64,000 nucleotides of DNA from Amnibacterium sp. CER49 (GTDB taxonomy: Bacteria; Actinomycetota; Actinomycetes; Actinomycetales; Microbacteriaceae): assembly GCF_029846255.1 (NCBI RefSeq), contig NZ_JARVWQ010000001.1, positions 1,116,001-1,180,000 of the forward strand, in the 5' to 3' direction. Of the stretch, positions 41,158 through 49,265 are shown one piece after another. The notes under the pieces are model-generated. The model saw nothing but the letters and a program-made list of their open reading frames with translations, ran no database searches and had not been told where the DNA came from. Position 1 is the stretch's first letter; the number at the start of each line of letters is the position of its first letter. The position numbers and the translations under genes are program-made.

Positions 41158-42260
41158 GCGGCACCGGCCCGGTCGGCGTCGGCGTCATCGGCGCGGGCGT
41201 CATCAGCAACCAGTACCTGCAGAACCTCGTCACCTTCCCCGACGTGCGCGTCGTGTTCGTCGCCGACATCGACGTGGAGCGCGCCCGCGCGCAGGCCGAG
41301 ACGTTCGGCATCCCGGGCGCCGGCACCGTTCCCGAGCTGCTCGCCTCCGACGACGTCGAGATCGTCGTCAACCTGACGATCCCCGCCGCGCACGCCGAGG
41401 TGGCGCACTCCGCGCTCGACGCCGGTAAGCACGTCTGGAACGAGAAGCCGCTCACCGTGAACCGCGACGAGGCCGACGCCCTCCTCGCGCACGCCCGGGA
41501 GGCCGGCCTCCGCGTCGCCTGCGCGCCCGACACCGTGCTCGGCGCCGGCATCCAGACCGCGCTGCGCGCGATCCGCGACGGCCGCATCGGCACGCCGACC
41601 ACCGCGGCGACGATGATGCTGTCGCCCGGCCCGGAGTCGTGGCACCCGAACCCCGCGTTCCTCTTCGCCAAGGGGGGCGGACCCCTGCTCGACATGGGGC
41701 CCTACTACCTCACGACGCTCGTGTCGGCGTTCGGGCCGGTGGGCGCGGTCGCGGCCGCCGCGTCGACCGCGTTCTCGACCCGGACGATCGGATCCGGGCC
41801 GCTCGCGGGCACCGACTTCCCGGTCGAGGTGCCGACGCACTACGGCGTGCTGCTCCGGTTCGAGAACGGCACGTCGGCGCAGTCGACCTTCAGCTTCCAG
41901 TCCGCGCTGCCGCGGCAGGGCTTCGTCGAGATCACGGGCACCGAGGGCGTGCTCGTGCTGCCCGACCCGAACCGCTTCGACGGTCCCACCACGCTCTACG
42001 CGCGCGGCGCCGAGCAGCCCGAGACCCTCGTCGAGTCGGGTTCGGCGGCCGGGCGCGGCACCGGCGTCGTCGACCTCGCCCGCGCGATCCGGGCGGGCGT
42101 GCCCGAGCGGGCGAGCGGCGAGCTCGCGGCGCACGTGCTCGACGTCATGCTGTCGGTCACCGACGCGGCGGAGACCGACGCGTTCGTGCCGATCCGCAGC
42201 CGCGTCGCGCAGCCGGAGCCGCTCCCTGAGGGCTGGGACCCGGCGCAGCAGACCCTCTGA
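41154..42260 (+). CDS. Gfo/Idh/MocA family oxidoreductase
   Basis: 368 residues. VGVIGAGVISNQYLQNLVTFP is the Rossmann motif, HVWNEKPLTVNRDEAD the EKP motif, and GGPLLDMGPYYLTTLV the substrate-side helix (here with Tyr-Tyr instead of His). The frame was read from ATG 41154 because of ATGA overlap with the isomerase. NAD-dependent oxidation or reduction of a sugar is likely. Converges on a strong hairpin terminator. Confidence 0.9.
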   Translation: MSGTGPVGVGVIGAGVISNQYLQNLVTFPDVRVVFVADIDVERARAQAETFGIPGAGTVPELLASDDVEIVVNLTIPAAHAEVAHSALDAGKHVWNEKPLTVNRDEADALLAHAREAGLRVACAPDTVLGAGIQTALRAIRDGRIGTPTTAATMMLSPGPESWHPNPAFLFAKGGGPLLDMGPYYLTTLVSAFGPVGAVAAAASTAFSTRTIGSGPLAGTDFPVEVPTHYGVLLRFENGTSAQSTFSFQSALPRQGFVEITGTEGVLVLPDPNRFDGPTTLYARGAEQPETLVESGSAAGRGTGVVDLARAIRAGVPERASGELAAHVLDVMLSVTDAAETDAFVPIRSRVAQPEPLPEGWDPAQQTL

Positions 42261-42280
42261 GGTACCGCGTGTAGGTGACC

Positions 42281-42328
42281 CGCCCTCGTGTAGGTGCGCA
42301 CGTCGCGTGTCGCACCTACACGAGGGCG
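42281..42328. terminator. 18-bp perfect hairpin between convergent genes
   Basis: CGCCCTCGTGTAGGTGCG (42281-42298) and its exact complement (42311-42328), 12-base loop. Lies between the ends of convergent genes at 42260 and 42372, so it can serve both. A GTGTAGGTG copy just upstream (42269-42277) repeats part of the arm. Confidence 0.8.
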
Positions 42329-42371
42329 AAGTACCTACGGCCGGTATCGCCGCCGTGTGAGGGCGCCGACG

Positions 42372-43145
42372 TCAGCGGGCGGTCCAGCCTCCGTCGATGG
42401 CGAGCGTCTGGCCGGTGATGAGCGACGCGGCCGGCGATGCGAGGAACACCACCGCGCCCGCGACCTCGTCGGGCACGCCGATGCGGTGCAGCGCCGCGAT
42501 CCGCTCGACGGTGTCGGCCCGGAAGTCGGGGTCGCCGAGCGCGGAGGCCGTGCCGTCGGTCTCGATGAAGGTCGGCGCCACCGCGTTCACGCGGATGCCG
42601 TCGGTCCCCCACTCGACCGCGAGGCAGCGGGTGAGGTGGATGACCGCGGCCTTCGCGACGCAGTAGGCCGACTCGGTCGGCAGCGCCACGAGCCCCGCCT
42701 GCGAGGCCATGTTCACGATCGCGCCGCCGCCCGCGGTCCGCATGTGCGCCGCCGCGTACTGCGACAGGAAGAACGTCGACCGCGTGTTCAGCGCCCAGAC
42801 GGCGTCGAAGTGCTCGGGCGTAACCTCGGCAGCCGGCTCGGAGATGCCGCCGCCCGCGTTGTTCACGAGCACGTCGAGGCCCCCGAGCCGGTCGACGCAG
42901 GACTGCACGGCCGCGCGGCCCTGCTCGAGGTCGGTCACGTCGAGCTGCAGCGGCAGCACGCGGCGCCCGAGCGCGCGGATCTCGTCGGCCGGTCCCTCGT
43001 CGTGCGCGGCGTCACGGAGTCCGAGCGCCACGTCGGCGCCCGCCTCCGCGAGCGCGACCGCGATGGCGCGACCGAGCCCGCGGCCCGCGCCGGTGACGAG
43101 CGCGATCCGGCCGGTCAGGTCGAACCGGTCCCTCTCCCCCGCCAT
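42372..43145 (-). CDS. Short-chain dehydrogenase/reductase
   Basis: 257 residues, classical SDR. IALVTGAGRGLGRAIAVAL (TGxxxGxG), LDVLVNNAGGGI (NNAG), IVNMASQAGL with the catalytic Ser strand, and SAYCVAKAAVIHLTR (YxxxK). Resembles FabG/gluconate 5-dehydrogenase-like enzymes; the cofactor Arg after strand 2 (LGLRDAA) suggests NADP. Start ATG 43145. It follows the acidic protein gene by four bases. Confidence 0.88.
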   Translation of the reverse strand: MAGERDRFDLTGRIALVTGAGRGLGRAIAVALAEAGADVALGLRDAAHDEGPADEIRALGRRVLPLQLDVTDLEQGRAAVQSCVDRLGGLDVLVNNAGGGISEPAAEVTPEHFDAVWALNTRSTFFLSQYAAAHMRTAGGGAIVNMASQAGLVALPTESAYCVAKAAVIHLTRCLAVEWGTDGIRVNAVAPTFIETDGTASALGDPDFRADTVERIAALHRIGVPDEVAGAVVFLASPAASLITGQTLAIDGGWTAR

Positions 43146-43149
43146 CGGC

Positions 43150-43461
43150 TCAGGGCTCGTCGTCGGGACGCCGCTGCGCCACGGGGCCGACGCCGTCGGC
43201 GCCCGGATGCCGAGGGATGTGCACGTCGCTCTCGTCGACCTCGACGTCGCCGGAGTCCGTGTAGTCACCCGTGCCGGGCAGCACCTTCACCTTGCTGCGG
43301 TCGATGTCCGGATCCTGCAGCGCCGGGCTGCCGCCCTGATCCTGCTGCAGCTCGGACACCTCGCGGTCGCTGCTCGGGCTGTAGTCGGTGTCCTTGCGCT
43401 CCGACGGGTCCACGTTCGGCGGGGACTCGATGATCGGCTTCCGCTGCTGCTCGTCGCTCAT
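43150..43461 (-). CDS. Acidic, disordered small protein (103 aa)
   Basis: MSDEQQRKPIIESPPNVDPS and other Asp/Glu/Ser/Pro-rich stretches; no hydrophobic core, signal or membrane segment. Such low-complexity acidic proteins are common in actinobacteria, and function is unknown. It is four bases upstream of the SDR gene, so cotranscribed. Start ATG 43461. Confidence 0.65.
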   Translation of the reverse strand: MSDEQQRKPIIESPPNVDPSERKDTDYSPSSDREVSELQQDQGGSPALQDPDIDRSKVKVLPGTGDYTDSGDVEVDESDVHIPRHPGADGVGPVAQRRPDDEP

Positions 43462-43505
43462 ACGGGAACGCTAGGCAGCGCGCCCGGGCGGAACCTGCGC
43501 GGCGA

Positions 43506-44306
43506 TCAGGCGCCGAGCCGCTGGAGGGCGGCGTCCAGCTCGTCGATCACCTCGCGGGTGCCGGCCATGATCATGCGGGCGGACGGGGCCGCGCCGTCGA
43601 GACCCTCGACCACTCCGCCGGCCTCGCGCACGAGCAGGGCGCCCGCGGCCTGGTCCCAGGGGTTGAGGCCCTGCTCGAACATCCCGTCGATCGTCCCCGC
43701 GGCGACCGCGGCGAGGTCGAGCGCGGCGCCGCCCGCGCGGCGGAGGTCGCGGACGAGCGGCAGCAGCCCGGCGACGACCCGCGCCTGGTTGCCGCGGACG
43801 GCCTGCGTGTAGTGGAAGCCGGTGGCGAGCAGCGCCCGGTCGAGCGCCACCGGCGGACGGACCGCGAGCCGCTCGCCGTTGCGGTGGGCGCCACCGCCGG
43901 CGGTCGCCCAGTACGTCTCCGCGAGCGCGGGCGCCGCGACCACCCCGGCGAGCGCCCGCCATGAGGCGGGGTCCGGCTCCCCCTCGACGATCGCGATCGA
44001 GACCGACCAGTTCGGCAGCCCGTAGAGGTAGTTCACGGTGCCGTCGATGGGGTCGACGACCCACGTGAGGCCGCTCGTGCCGCGCTCGGCGCCGGACTCC
44101 TCGCCGAGGAAGCCGTCGTCCGGCCGCAGGTCGGCGAGACGGCCGCGGATCAGGGCCTCGGACGCCTCGTCGGCGGCGGTGACGACGTCGATCGGTGACG
44201 ACTTCGTGCCCGCGACCTCGACGCCCTCGCGCCGGAGCCGCGCCGCGAGGGCCGCGGCCTCCTCGGCGATGCTCCGGGCGGTCTCGAGCAGGTCCTCGTA
44301 CGGCAC
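43506..44306 (-). CDS. Inositol monophosphatase family protein
   Basis: 266 residues; GTG 44306 (VPYEDLLETARSIAEEA). Metal/phosphate sites: GFLGEESG (GEE), WVVDPIDGTVNYLYG (DPIDGT) and NPWDQAAGALLVREAGG (WD..A..L..EAGG). Mg-dependent, lithium-sensitive phosphatase for inositol 1-phosphate, histidinol phosphate or similar sugar phosphates. The start leaves a 20-base gap... the upstream minus-strand kinase ends at 44375, 69 bases away, so they may be one unit. Confidence 0.9.
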   Translation of the reverse strand: MPYEDLLETARSIAEEAAALAARLRREGVEVAGTKSSPIDVVTAADEASEALIRGRLADLRPDDGFLGEESGAERGTSGLTWVVDPIDGTVNYLYGLPNWSVSIAIVEGEPDPASWRALAGVVAAPALAETYWATAGGGAHRNGERLAVRPPVALDRALLATGFHYTQAVRGNQARVVAGLLPLVRDLRRAGGAALDLAAVAAGTIDGMFEQGLNPWDQAAGALLVREAGGVVEGLDGAAPSARMIMAGTREVIDELDAALQRLGA

Positions 44307-44374
44307 GGCGCAAGCCTGCCGCAGATCGGGGCCGCCGGCCCCCGCAGGTTCGTGACGGGCGACCGTGCGGGGGC

Positions 44375-45127
44375 TCAGCCGGAGGCCCGCAGCACGTCGA
44401 CCTCGCAGCCGGGTGCGAAGGGGTCGAACCCGTGGTCCATCAGCCAGCGGATCGCGACCAGGCTGCGGAGCGACCACCACCCGCGGATCCCGTCGACGTC
44501 GACGTCGCCGCCGTACCCGGCGAGCACGTCGGGCAGCCGATCCGCGTAGCCGAGCGTGAGGGTGGCGAGGTCCGCCAGCGGATCGCCCTGGGCGCCCTCC
44601 GACCAGTCGAGCACGCCGACCACCTCGTCGCCCTCGAGGAGGACGTGCGCGGGTTGCAGGTCGCCGTGCACGAACACGGCGGGCCGGGGCGCGAGGGCCG
44701 CCTCGGCGAGGGCCCGGTTCCGCCGGACGAGGTCGGCGGGCAGGAGCCCCCCGCTCACCAGCGCGGCGCACTCCGTGTCGAGCCGCGTCCGCAGCTCCGC
44801 GCTCGACGGCCCGGACCACTCCGGCGGCGGCGCGCCATGCAGCGTCCGCAGCGTCGCGCCGGAGGCCGCCCAGGCCGCGGGCGAGGCGGGCGACGGCGTC
44901 CCGAGCCGGGCGAGGGCGGTGCCGTGGATCGCGGCGAGCGCGAGCACGGGCGGCTGCCGCCAGAGCACGCGCGGCACCGGGACGGGCGCCAGGGCCATCG
45001 CGGCCACCTCGCGGTCGACCCGGGCCTGATCCGCGTCGATCTTGAGGAACACGTCGCCCACGCGGAGCGTCGCCCGCTCGGCGTGCGCGACGACGACCTC
45101 CACCTCATCCGCGTCCACCCGGGACAT
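44375..45127 (-). CDS. APH-fold kinase (aminoglycoside phosphotransferase family)
   Basis: 250 residues. ATG 45127 chosen at MSRVDADEVEVVVAHAER. VFLKIDADQARVDREVAAM holds the ATP-binding Lys and Glu helix, VFVHGDLQPAHVLLEG is the catalytic HGD-x3-N-type loop (Asn replaced by His), and VVGVLDWSEGAQGDPLADLA carries the metal Asp. Small-molecule kinase; substrate (aminoglycoside, choline, homoserine, sugar) unknown. Loss of the HGDxxxxN asparagine is unusual. Divergent from the 45178 gene. Confidence 0.82.
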   Translation of the reverse strand: MSRVDADEVEVVVAHAERATLRVGDVFLKIDADQARVDREVAAMALAPVPVPRVLWRQPPVLALAAIHGTALARLGTPSPASPAAWAASGATLRTLHGAPPPEWSGPSSAELRTRLDTECAALVSGGLLPADLVRRNRALAEAALAPRPAVFVHGDLQPAHVLLEGDEVVGVLDWSEGAQGDPLADLATLTLGYADRLPDVLAGYGGDVDVDGIRGWWSLRSLVAIRWLMDHGFDPFAPGCEVDVLRASG

Positions 45128-45177
45128 GCTGCCCGCACCGGCCGCTCGGGCGTACGGTCGGCGCAGGAGGGAGCGCC

Positions 45178-45444
45178 ATGCCATCGGTCGCCGAGCTCGT
45201 GGAGGGCCCCGCGCACGGGCGGGGCGTGGATGCTGCGGACTTCGATCGCGCCGTCGAGATCGCCGAGGCCGGCCGGGTCGAGCTGGTTCGAGTGGGGCCG
45301 GACGAGGTCGCCGGACTCGTCGACGGCGTCGAGGTGCGCTTCACCGTGCGGGACGGCTCCCTGGTGACCGTCCCCGCGTCGTGGACGAGGGAGCTGATCG
45401 CGGCGGCGCTCGAGGTCTGGCGGCGCACGCCCGAGCACCCGTGA
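45178..45444 (+). CDS. Hypothetical protein (88 aa)
   Basis: ATG 45178, GGAGGGAG upstream, TACGGT as possible -10. MPSVAELVEGPAHGRGVDAA; DRAVEIAEAGRVELVRVGP; FTVRDGSLVTVPASWTREL; a C-terminal helix. Mixed alpha/beta, acidic. No family recognised, no transmembrane segment. Divergent from the APH-fold kinase. Confidence 0.62.
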   Translation: MPSVAELVEGPAHGRGVDAADFDRAVEIAEAGRVELVRVGPDEVAGLVDGVEVRFTVRDGSLVTVPASWTRELIAAALEVWRRTPEHP

Positions 45445-45523
45445 GCGCCAGCCACCGCGGGAGCGCGGAGGCCGAGCACACCTCACCCGCGGCTTCCCCG
45501 GCACCCCACCCCGGCGTCCGGTG

Positions 45524-46024
45524 ATGCCCGTGGCGCCGCAGGTGCTGCCCGTCGAGGTCCGCGGCGAGGTGCGCGTCCAGGTCCCGGCCGGCGTGCCGGT
45601 CGAGACCGCCTGGCGCGCGTACACCGAGCCGGCGCTGCGACGCCGCTGGTTCCGCCTTCCGGGACGCCTCGAGCACGAGGACGTCGACGTGCGGGAGGGC
45701 GGCCATCACCTCCTCCGCGGCGCCTTCGTGCTCGACGACCGGACCGAGCACCTCGACGGCCGCGCGCGCTTCCTCGAGCTCGCCGCGCCACAGCGCGTCG
45801 TGTGGACGTACGAGGTGCGGGTCGACGACGTGCTGCGTTCCGTCGCCCTGTGCTCGACGTCCTTCGTCGCGAGCGCCGGCACGGAGCTCGTGCACGAGGA
45901 GCAGTTCACGGTGTTCGGCGCCGACGATGCGGCGGCTGCCGCGGGCGCCGCCGAGCGGCGCGGTGGGGTGCGGCTGCAGCTGAACGGCTGGCGAGGGGTG
46001 GCCCTGGCGGCCGCGCGCGGGTGA
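45524..46024 (+). CDS. SRPBCC/AHSA1-like protein
   Basis: About 166 residues of the START-like fold: VPAGVPVETAWRAYTEPALRRRWF (typical AHSA1 start with W-x-A-x-T-xP), VREGGHHLLRGAFVLDD, RFLELAAPQRVVWTYEV and HEEQFTVFGADDAA. Ends with a helix EERR..LNGWRGVALAA. Lipid or ligand-binding; Hsp90-activator-like relatives act as small regulators. GTG 45521 and ATG 45524 are both possible. Confidence 0.78.
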   Translation: MPVAPQVLPVEVRGEVRVQVPAGVPVETAWRAYTEPALRRRWFRLPGRLEHEDVDVREGGHHLLRGAFVLDDRTEHLDGRARFLELAAPQRVVWTYEVRVDDVLRSVALCSTSFVASAGTELVHEEQFTVFGADDAAAAAGAAERRGGVRLQLNGWRGVALAAARG

Positions 46025-46317
46025 GCCCCAGCCGACCTGCTCCGGAGCACCGACGTTTCGCCGCCTCCGGAGCGACGAGGTTCCGGAGCAGCCGAGCCGG
46101 GCCGGACGGAATCGCTTCTCCGTCGTGCCATCCGGAATTCCGGACCATTGTTCAAAGAGCGCTCATCGACTCCGATGATGTGCGAATTCTGAGCGGCTGA
46201 CCCCGTACGTTCGAAACCAGGACCGCCGGCGGCAGCCTCCTCCTGATGAAGACGGGCTTCGGGGCTCCCTTCGCGACGCGAGGATCCGCGCCGCCGGCGA
46301 TCCGTCTCCGTACCCGG

Positions 46318-46358
46318 GCCCTGGGTTCCCCCGCCTCGCTGCCCTGGGAACCCAGGGC
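46318..46358. repeat. 13-bp perfect inverted repeat with nested 8-bp palindrome
   Basis: GCCCTGGGTTCCC (46318-46330) pairs with GGGAACCCAGGGC (46346-46358). GCCCTGGG-AA-CCCAGGGC (46341-46358) is a second palindrome sharing the right arm, so two alternative hairpins are possible. Confidence 0.7.
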
Positions 46359-46482
46359 GACCCGATCTCGATATCGCGGTTGAGATCGAGGTCCGCCAAG
46401 GAGTACGGTGCGCGCGGGTTGTCGGCGGCAGAGCCTCGTGGGCCGGAAGGACACGCGGCCACCGAGGCCGAGAACGCGCACA

Positions 46483-46526
46483 GATCGCCTCGTTCCTCAC
46501 CTGGGGTGGTGAGGAACGAGGCGATC
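46483..46526. repeat. 19-bp perfect inverted repeat, 6-base loop
   Basis: GATCGCCTCGTTCCTCACC (46483-46501) and its exact complement (46508-46526), loop TGGGGT. It is not next to a gene end, so it is not a plain terminator. Possibly a terminal-repeat relic or a structured RNA. Confidence 0.7.
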
Positions 46527-46892
46527 GCATCGGGGCCGGTGCCCTCCTGCATCCCTGCAGCGGTCGCGGCGATGCGGGTGCTGGAGCGCCGGCACAGGCA
46601 TCGACCTCCGCATGCGCCGGCAGGGACCCCCGCATCTCAGCGAAGAATGAGCGTCGCCGGCGATACCGTCCGCCCGTTGTCGGCGGCACTGCCTCGTCGG
46701 CGGGGACAGCGAGGTCACCGCGGTCGATGACGCACGGGCGTCCCGTCCGCGTCCTGGAGCGGGCGGGACGCTCCGGCGCCGAGCGCGTCGCCCACGATCG
46801 GGCACCACCGGGGGGTCGGGGACGGCCGCCACGGGGAGGCCGTTCTGCGCTGCCATGTCGCACGGCCCGGAGACGGGAGCAGCGCCGGAACG

Positions 46893-46930
46893 CAGATGCT
46901 CCGCACCCCTGCAGGGGCGCGGAGCATCTG
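46893..46930 (-). terminator. Hairpin directly after tRNA-Tyr
   Basis: CAGATGCTCCGC (46893-46904) and GCGGAGCATCTG (46919-46930) are exact complements, with the inner palindrome CCCCTGCAGGGG. It touches the 3' end of the minus-strand tRNA, so it probably terminates it. Confidence 0.75.
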
Positions 46931-47012
46931 TGGCGGGTGAGGGATTCGAACCCCCGAAGGCAGAGCCAGCTGATTTACAGTCAGATCCCTTTGGCCGCTT
47001 GGGTAACCCGCC
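46931..47012 (-). tRNA. tRNA-Tyr (anticodon GTA)
   Basis: Read on the minus strand, the acceptor arm GGCGGGT pairs with ACCCGCC, followed by discriminator A. Anticodon loop CTGTAAA has GTA. T-loop GGTTCGAATC and a long variable arm fit tRNA-Tyr. Length 82 with the discriminator, CCA not encoded. Confidence 0.95.
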
Positions 47013-47018
47013 TGGCTG

Positions 47019-47049
47019 CTCCGGCCGACCTGATGCAGGTCGGCCGGAG
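47019..47049. repeat. 13-bp perfect inverted repeat between tRNA-Tyr and yajQ
   Basis: CTCCGGCCGACCT (47019-47031) and its complement (47037-47049), loop GATGC. It starts seven bases before the 5' end of the tRNA (minus strand), in a divergent intergenic region, so it is not a usual terminator for either. It may be a regulatory site or stops antisense transcription. Confidence 0.6.
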
Positions 47050-47175
47050 GCGCGGCGTTCAGCGTACCGGAGGCTCGCGTGGGCGCCGAATCACGAAGGG
47101 GTCTCAGGCCTCCCGCGTCGCCCGCCCTCACCCCTCCCGCGCCGGCCCCGACCGGCGCTGCCTACACTGTCGCGC

Positions 47176-47664
47176 ATGGCCGATTCCTCCTTCGACGTGG
47201 TCAGCAAGGTCGATCCCATGGAGGCGGAGAACGCCGTCAACCAGGCCCGCAAGGAGATCGAGCAGCGGTACGACTTCAAGGGCATCGGCGCGCGCATCGA
47301 CCACTCCGGCGAGACGATCACGCTGCACGCCTCGAGCGAGGAGCGGGTGAAGGCCGTGCTCGACGTGCTGCAGTCGAAGCTCGTGAAGCGCGGCATCTCG
47401 CTGAAGAGCCTCGACGCGGGCGAGCCGTTCGCGAGCGGCAAGGAGTACCGGCTCGAGGCGAAGCTGAAGAACGGCATCGACAGCGACCAGGCGAAGCGGA
47501 TCAACAAGCTGATCCGCGACGAGGCGCCGAAGACCGTGAAGAGCCAGATCCAGGGCGACGAGCTGCGCGTCACGAGCAAGAGCCGCGACGACCTGCAGGC
47601 GACCATCGCGCTCCTGAAGCGCGCGGACCTCGACCTCGACCTGCAGTTCGTCAACTTCCGCTGA
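47176..47664 (+). CDS. yajQ: YajQ family cyclic-di-GMP/nucleotide-binding protein
   Basis: 162 residues, full length. [53 protein letters not shown] and [13 protein letters not shown] are the conserved blocks of YajQ (DUF520). Two ferredoxin-like repeats bind c-di-GMP in Xanthomonas. With the GGDEF-EAL gene and riboswitch 10 kb away this may be another effector. TACACT (47163-47168) lies seven bases before ATG 47176, so the transcript is probably leaderless. Confidence 0.93.
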   Translation: MADSSFDVVSKVDPMEAENAVNQARKEIEQRYDFKGIGARIDHSGETITLHASSEERVKAVLDVLQSKLVKRGISLKSLDAGEPFASGKEYRLEAKLKNGIDSDQAKRINKLIRDEAPKTVKSQIQGDELRVTSKSRDDLQATIALLKRADLDLDLQFVNFR

Positions 47665-47759
47665 TCCCGGTCCCCGGCATGCCGAGGTCGGCATAGAGGA
47701 TCCGGCGACGCCCGGAAAGGGGCGTTCGCTCGGGCGCCGCGATCCCTAGACTCGCGCGC

Positions 47760-49220
47760 ATGCCGCCCAGTGTTTCCCTGGCGCTGACCATCGCGGCGTT
47801 CGTGCTCGACCTCACCATCCGGGTGCTGGCCGTCGTCTTCGTGCCCAAGAACCGCCGCCCGGCCACCGCCACAGCCTGGCTGCTCGCGATCTTCTTCATC
47901 CCGTACGCCGGCGTGATCGCGTTCCTGCTCTTCGGCAGCACCCGCCTGCCGCGCCGTCGGCGCGACAAGCAGAAGGAGATCAACCGCTACATCCTGAACG
48001 CGACCGAGGGCATCGACGGGGCGATCGAGACCGAGGCGTGGCCGCCGTGGTTCGCCTCGCTCGCGGGGCTCAACCGAAGGCTGGGCGCGATGCCGCTGCT
48101 GTCCGGCAACACCGCGCGCGTCTTCGACGACTACGACCGGTCCCTCTGGGCCATGGTCGAGGCCGTCGAGACCGCGGAGCACTTCGTGCACGCCGAGTTC
48201 TACATCCTCTCGGCCGACAGCACGACGAAGCCCTTCTTCGACGCGCTCGAGGCCGCGGTGCAGCGCGGGGTCACCGTGCGCGTGCTCTACGACCACATCG
48301 CCTCGCTGCGGGTGCGCGGCTACCGCCGCACGAAGAAGCGGCTCACCGAGCTCGGCGCCGAGTGGCATCCGATGCTGCCGGTGCAGCCCTGGCTGGGCCG
48401 CTACCAGCGACCCGATCTGCGCAACCACCGCAAGGTGCTCGTCGTCGACGGCCGCGTCGGCTTCATGGGCTCGCAGAACATGATCGACCGCACCTACGAC
48501 CGGTGGACGAACCGCCGCCGGGGCCTCAGGTGGAAGGACCTCATGCTCCGCATCGAGGGCCCCACGGTCGCGGCCCTGAACGCGATCTTCCTCACCGACT
48601 GGTACAGCGAGACGAACGAGCTGCTGCAGCGCGAGGCCCGGCAGTCCGTCGCCCCGGTCGGGACCGAGGATCTCGACTGCCAGGTGGTGCCGAGCGGCCC
48701 GGGCTTCGAGGGCGAGAACAACCTGCGCCTCTTCAACGGCCTGATCTACGCGGCGCAGCGCAAGATCGTGCTCACGAGCCCCTACTTCGTGCCGGACGAC
48801 TCGATGCTCTACGCGGTCACGACCGCCGCGCAGCGCGGCGTCTCGGTCGAGCTGTTCGTCGGCGAGATCGGCGACCAGGCCGTCGTCTTCCACGCCCAGC
48901 GCTCCTACTACGAGACCCTGCTGAAGGCCGGCGTGGTCATCTGGCTCTACCCGGCGCCGACGATCCTGCACGCGAAGCACTTCACGATCGACGACGACGT
49001 CGCGGTCGTCGGCTCGAGCAACCTCGACATGCGGTCCTTCACGCTGAACCTCGAGGTGTCGCTGATGGTGCGCGGGCGGCAGTTCGTGAACGACCTGCGG
49101 CAGGTGCAGGAGGGCTACCGGCGCGCGAGCCGGCGCCTCACGCTCGACGAGTGGCAGCGCCGCCCGCTCCGCACGGCGGTGCTCGACAACGTCGCTCGCC
49201 TCACCGCCGCCCTGCAGTAG
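47760..49220 (+). CDS. cls: Cardiolipin synthase-type phospholipase D protein
   Basis: 486 residues. Two N-terminal membrane helices (LALTIAAFVLDLTIRVLAVV, AWLLAIFFIPYAGVIAFLLF), then two HKD motifs: NHRKVLVVDG (His223, Lys225, Asp230) and HAKHFTIDDD (His404, Lys406, Asp411) followed by GSSNLDMRS. Transfers a phosphatidyl group between phosphatidylglycerols. ATG 47760 is seven bases after TAGACT, probably leaderless. Confidence 0.93.
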   Translation: MPPSVSLALTIAAFVLDLTIRVLAVVFVPKNRRPATATAWLLAIFFIPYAGVIAFLLFGSTRLPRRRRDKQKEINRYILNATEGIDGAIETEAWPPWFASLAGLNRRLGAMPLLSGNTARVFDDYDRSLWAMVEAVETAEHFVHAEFYILSADSTTKPFFDALEAAVQRGVTVRVLYDHIASLRVRGYRRTKKRLTELGAEWHPMLPVQPWLGRYQRPDLRNHRKVLVVDGRVGFMGSQNMIDRTYDRWTNRRRGLRWKDLMLRIEGPTVAALNAIFLTDWYSETNELLQREARQSVAPVGTEDLDCQVVPSGPGFEGENNLRLFNGLIYAAQRKIVLTSPYFVPDDSMLYAVTTAAQRGVSVELFVGEIGDQAVVFHAQRSYYETLLKAGVVIWLYPAPTILHAKHFTIDDDVAVVGSSNLDMRSFTLNLEVSLMVRGRQFVNDLRQVQEGYRRASRRLTLDEWQRRPLRTAVLDNVARLTAALQ

Positions 49221-49265
49221 CGATCCGCCAGGCTGGCGGAGCACGGGCGGACGGAGGGAGCGAGC

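Larger units (their letters stand above)
46025..46892. other. Non-coding stretch rich in inverted repeats next to tRNA-Tyr
   Basis: Nearly 0.9 kb without a convincing gene. Frames such as 46552-46163 (minus) are open but their composition is arginine-rich and no family is recognisable. It holds two perfect hairpins (46318-46358, 46483-46526) and two imperfect copies, about 60 bases long, of a block containing GTTGTCGGCGGCA (near 46415-46480 and 46671-46735). No att-like copy of the tRNA end was found. Could be a degenerate mobile element. Confidence 0.5.

Noticed and set aside
46931-47012. tRNA-Tyr as integration site with direct repeat
   Set aside because: No second copy of the tRNA 3' end and no integrase seen in the window.
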